The position numbers and the translations under genes were made by a program. Positions 6,915-8,705 of a stretch of DNA of 8,705 nucleotides are shown piece after piece. The notes beneath the pieces are model-generated. The model did no database searches and was not told the origin of the DNA. It worked only from the letters and a program-made list of their open reading frames with translations. Source of the DNA: Deltaproteobacteria bacterium. Lineage in GTDB: Bacteria > Desulfobacterota > SM23-61. Position 1 is the first letter of the stretch. Every line of letters begins with the position of its first letter. The stretch spans positions 1 to 8,705 of the forward strand of contig JAPLIW010000707.1 of NCBI GenBank assembly GCA_026388915.1. Direction: 5' to 3'.

Positions 6915-8282
6915 CTACCCGTGGGCCACGCTGTCGTATATTTTCTTAAACTCTTCTTGGGTAAGCAGTCCTTTCTTCTGGATCGAGGCCTCTTTCACCT
7001 TCAGCACGATCGCCTCCCGCTGCTCCAGGGAGGCATCGGCGTTCATCCTCTCCAGCCACTCGGCCACGCAATCGATCCCGCTGCTCTTTCCCATGACGAT
7101 CTCGACCGGATTCTGTCCCACCAGGGAAGGAATGAAGGGCCCCAGCTCTAAGGGGTTTTCCGCCCGGCAGCGCCGTACCCAGCTGGCCACGATCCCGGAC
7201 TCCACACTCAGCAGGGTCTCCCCTACGATGGGACGGTTGGAAGGAATCGTGGTGCAGGAGAGTTCGCGCACCAGCTTGGAGAGGGAATAAAACTTTTCCG
7301 TTTTGATCCCGATGTCGATCCCATACATGGTCAAGAGCGCCAGGACCAGCTCCTCCATGGCCGCGTTGCCCGCCCTCTCCCCGATGCCGGTAACCGTGGT
7401 GTGGGCCACGGTGCAACCGCAGGCCAGGGCCATGAGGGTGTTGGCCACTCCCATGCCGAAGTCGTCATGAAAATGGGGTTCGAGCGGCTTTTTGACCCGT
7501 TCCCGGATCTTTTTGATCAGGTACGGAACCGCATGGGGGGAAATTCCCCCAAACGTATCCACCACGGCAAGGGCGTCCATATGCCCCTTGGTGGAAATCT
7601 CTTCAATCAGGTCCAAAAACCAATTCAGGTCCGCCCGCGAGGCATCGATGGGGAACCAGACCGTGTAAAGCCCCAATTCTTTGCAGAGCAGGGTGGCCTC
7701 GATCGATAGGTCGATGGCCTTCTGCAGGTCCCAGCCGTAAGCGTGTTTGATGATGTGTTCGCTGGAGGGGATCTCCACCACCACCCCTTTGACCCCGCAC
7801 TCCTTGGCCAGTTTCACATCCGAGACCATGCACCGGGAAAAGGCGAATATGTCCGGGCCAAAATTTGCCTGGACGATCTCCTTGATGGCTGCTTCATCGA
7901 CCTTCGACACCGCGGGCATTCCCGTCTCGATCCGGTGCACCCCGGCTTCGGCCAGGGCCCTGGCGATTCTGAGCTTATCCTCCAGACTGTAGGCGATGCC
8001 CGCCTGCTGTTCCCCGTCCCGCAGGGTAATGTCGTGGATCTTGATGTCCTTGGCCGGGGGGAACTTGAACTGTTTTACCACCTCGGGTTCGTAGTTCCAG
8101 GGGCTGACGAACCACTTGTCCGTCTTCCAGGGGGTTCCCTTGATTCGCGGGGCGGCCGAAGTTTTCGCTGCTTTGGGCCCTTTTGCTCGTTTCGCGGCCT
8201 TGGAAGCTTTCAGGGCTTTGGGAGCTCTGACTTTCTTGGTGATTTTCTTAGCGGTCTTGGAAGTTTTGCTTACCTTAGCCAT
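6915..8282 (-). CDS. DRE-TIM metallolyase (HMGL / isopropylmalate-homocitrate synthase-like) with Lys/Ala-rich N-terminal tail
   Basis: A 455-residue protein. Residues ~79-345 form the HMGL-like TIM barrel: DITLRDGEQ at 84-92 with R88 and metal ligand D89, HFHDDFGMGVAN at 270-281 with metal ligands H270/H272, and GIGERAGNAAMEEL at 299-312. Residues ~345-455 resemble the linker and communication subdomains of isopropylmalate/homocitrate synthases, but no LeuA-type allosteric domain follows. Family members join an acyl-CoA to a 2-oxo acid or cleave HMG-CoA-like products; which one applies is unclear. Residues 1-48 are an added tail with 15 Lys, 3 Arg and 12 Ala and no acidic residue, Lys recurring every third position from K22 to K40. 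The tail looks genuine: GAGGAGG lies 9 nt before this ATG, and the next Met is residue 122, inside the barrel. It stands alone, 254 bp after the PanB-like gene and 202 bp before dctP. Confidence 0.88.
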   Translation of the reverse strand: MAKVSKTSKTAKKITKKVRAPKALKASKAAKRAKGPKAAKTSAAPRIKGTPWKTDKWFVSPWNYEPEVVKQFKFPPAKDIKIHDITLRDGEQQAGIAYSLEDKLRIARALAEAGVHRIETGMPAVSKVDEAAIKEIVQANFGPDIFAFSRCMVSDVKLAKECGVKGVVVEIPSSEHIIKHAYGWDLQKAIDLSIEATLLCKELGLYTVWFPIDASRADLNWFLDLIEEISTKGHMDALAVVDTFGGISPHAVPYLIKKIRERVKKPLEPHFHDDFGMGVANTLMALACGCTVAHTTVTGIGERAGNAAMEELVLALLTMYGIDIGIKTEKFYSLSKLVRELSCTTIPSNRPIVGETLLSVESGIVASWVRRCRAENPLELGPFIPSLVGQNPVEIVMGKSSGIDCVAEWLERMNADASLEQREAIVLKVKEASIQKKGLLTQEEFKKIYDSVAHG

Positions 8283-8395
8283 TGGTTGGATCCTCCTCTA
8301 TTCGTTCTAATCGTGCTTTCGTATCATCTCGTAGTCGTTTACCCTAAAGCAATCCGCTATGCGTTGTCCGCAGAATTTTTCTTTTTAATTTTCGC

Positions 8396-8430
8396 CTTCA
8401 GCCATGAGCTATGAGCCATCAGCGATCAGC
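8396..8430. repeat. Five tandem heptamers
   Basis: Read on the minus strand, five consecutive 7-mers follow GCT-(G/C)-A-(T/A)-N: GCTGATC, GCTGATG, GCTCATA, GCTCATG and GCTGAAG. The run is 35 bp, intergenic, and directly joins the GC-rich palindrome beside it. Heptad runs of this style are known as short tandemly repeated sequences in several bacterial genomes, and the units here have diverged. No gene covers them on either strand. The remaining 8283-8395 stretch shows only the SD of the downstream gene and no clear promoter. Confidence 0.7.
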
Positions 8431-8442
8431 CCCCTGGGGGCT
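8428..8442. repeat. GC-rich palindrome with T-run on the plus side
   Basis: AGCCCCC-T-GGGGGCT is a perfect 7-bp inverted repeat around a single base, overlapping the last heptamer by three bases. TTTT follows on the plus strand, as in a short terminator, but no plus-strand gene precedes it. On the minus strand it continues into the heptamers with no U-run. It is best seen as part of the 8396-8531 structured repeat block. Confidence 0.6.
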
Positions 8443-8446
8443 TTTG

Positions 8447-8531
8447 CCTCAAGCCACGCCTCGCGCGTGGTGCTCCTCGAGTCCCGCAAAAGGCGGGACG
8501 GTCCTCGAGTCACGCCTGGGGGCGTGACGGT
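8447..8531. repeat. Three tandem ~28-bp units, each folding into a hairpin with covarying stems
   Basis: Units at 8447-8474, 8475-8502 and 8503-8531 (28, 28 and 29 bp) share the plus-strand frame CCTC(A/G)AG(C/T) + stem + loop + stem + a GGT-like end. The stems are CCACGC/GCGTGG (8454-8459 with 8465-8470), GTCCCGC/GCGGGAC (8481-8487 with 8493-8499) and GTCACGC/GCGTGAC (8509-8515 with 8522-8528). Loops (ctcgc, aaaag, ctgggg) are unrelated. Two stem positions change between units together with their partners (C-G to T-A, and A-T to C-G). The block starts 5 bp after the PanB-like stop codon on the transcribed strand, so it would be the 3' untranslated region of that mRNA. No ORF of note covers it. 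Confidence 0.8.
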
Positions 8532-8546
8532 CGTTTTTATTTTTTT
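8509..8546 (+). terminator. Possible plus-strand intrinsic terminator
   Basis: On the plus strand the last hairpin (GTCACGC, 6-nt loop, GCGTGAC) is followed by GGTCG and then TTTTTATTTTTTT. The 5-nt gap before the T-run is longer than ideal. No plus-strand gene is visible upstream, so it would stop antisense or read-through transcription. The T-run is also the complement of the AAA codons and stop at the end of the PanB-like gene, so the resemblance may be incidental. Confidence 0.3.
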
Positions 8547-8705
8547 CCTTTTTTTTGACTGGCGGTCCATTCCTTGAACTTGATCAGCTCCTCCGGAATC
8601 ATGGGGTAGATGTGCTTGGGCTCGGGGAATTTCTTCGCCCTCACATCTTCCACGTAATTGGTCAGCGCTTCCGAGCAGATCTTGGCCACTTCTGCATAAC
8701 GCTTG
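8537..8705 (-). CDS. PanB-like ketopantoate hydroxymethyltransferase, C-terminal end (5' part outside window)
   Basis: The reading frame from the right edge gives 55 residues ending at TAA (8539-8537). The segment KRYAEVAKICSEALTNYVED followed by VRAKKFPEPKHIY matches the C-terminal helix and the (F/Y)P-x-x-x-H tail of 3-methyl-2-oxobutanoate hydroxymethyltransferase. That enzyme adds a hydroxymethyl group from methylene-tetrahydrofolate to 2-oxoisovalerate in pantothenate synthesis. Typical PanB proteins stop about here (EHSF). This one continues ~23 residues (PMIPEELIKFKEW and on), ending in the basic tail KKGKK. The active-site region is outside the window, so it could be a paralog with another 2-oxo-acid substrate. 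The transcript continues straight into the tandem-hairpin block. Confidence 0.68.
   Translation of the reverse strand, partial: KRYAEVAKICSEALTNYVEDVRAKKFPEPKHIYPMIPEELIKFKEWTASQKKGKK

Noticed and set aside
7743..8414. Long plus-strand open frame (223 codons) opposite the DRE-TIM gene
   Set aside because: It is fully antisense to a gene with clear catalytic motifs, its translation is low-complexity His/Gly/Phe-rich with no recognisable motif, and it has no good SD.
8396..8531. Small CRISPR array
   Set aside because: Units are contiguous hairpins with variable stems and 7-bp heptamers. There are no constant repeats separated by unique spacers of regular length, and no cas genes.

Overview
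The window looks like chromosomal DNA of an anaerobic bacterium, most plausibly a Desulfobacterota-type (deltaproteobacterial) lineage. The grounds are moderately high GC by eye, clear Shine-Dalgarno (SD) sequences, a TRAP transporter, and corrinoid/UroD-type methyltransferase genes of the kind common in sulfate reducers, syntrophs and acetogens. The taxonomic guess is inference. Every convincing gene is on the minus strand, so transcription runs from high to low coordinates.

Layout in transcription order. (1) 8705-8537: the 3' end of a PanB-like ketopantoate hydroxymethyltransferase gene, cut by the window edge. (2) 8531-8396: a non-coding structured block made of three tandem ~28-bp units that each fold into a hairpin, then a short GC-rich palindrome, then five tandem heptamers. 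(3) 8282-6915: a DRE-TIM (HMGL/isopropylmalate synthase-like) acyltransferase or lyase with an unusual Lys/Ala-rich N-terminal tail. (4) A ~200-bp intergenic region, then a complete TRAP transporter: Tat-exported TakP-like binding protein (6712-5663), a 17-bp hairpin, the small permease DctQ and the overlapping large permease DctM. (5) Two different UroD-family methyltransferase-like genes (3748-2684 and 2664-1462), spaced like members of the same operon. (6) A B12-binding corrinoid protein (1325-687) with its own strong SD and a possible promoter. (7) The 5' part of an ADP-forming acyl-CoA synthetase-like gene (589-1), cut by the window edge.

Interpretation: the TRAP system probably imports an organic anion. 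The two UroD-fold proteins and the corrinoid protein look like a methyl-transfer module that would demethylate a substrate through methyl-cobamide. The acyl-CoA synthetase-like protein could activate the remaining acid or work on acyl-CoA energetics. No reductive activator of the corrinoid and no MtrH-type methylcorrinoid:tetrahydrofolate methyltransferase is present, so any such system would need partners elsewhere. The substrate cannot be read from sequence. The PanB-like and DRE-TIM genes upstream both belong to families that act on 2-oxo acids. Whether they join the same pathway is open, because the structured block and a ~200-bp gap separate them from each other and from the transporter.
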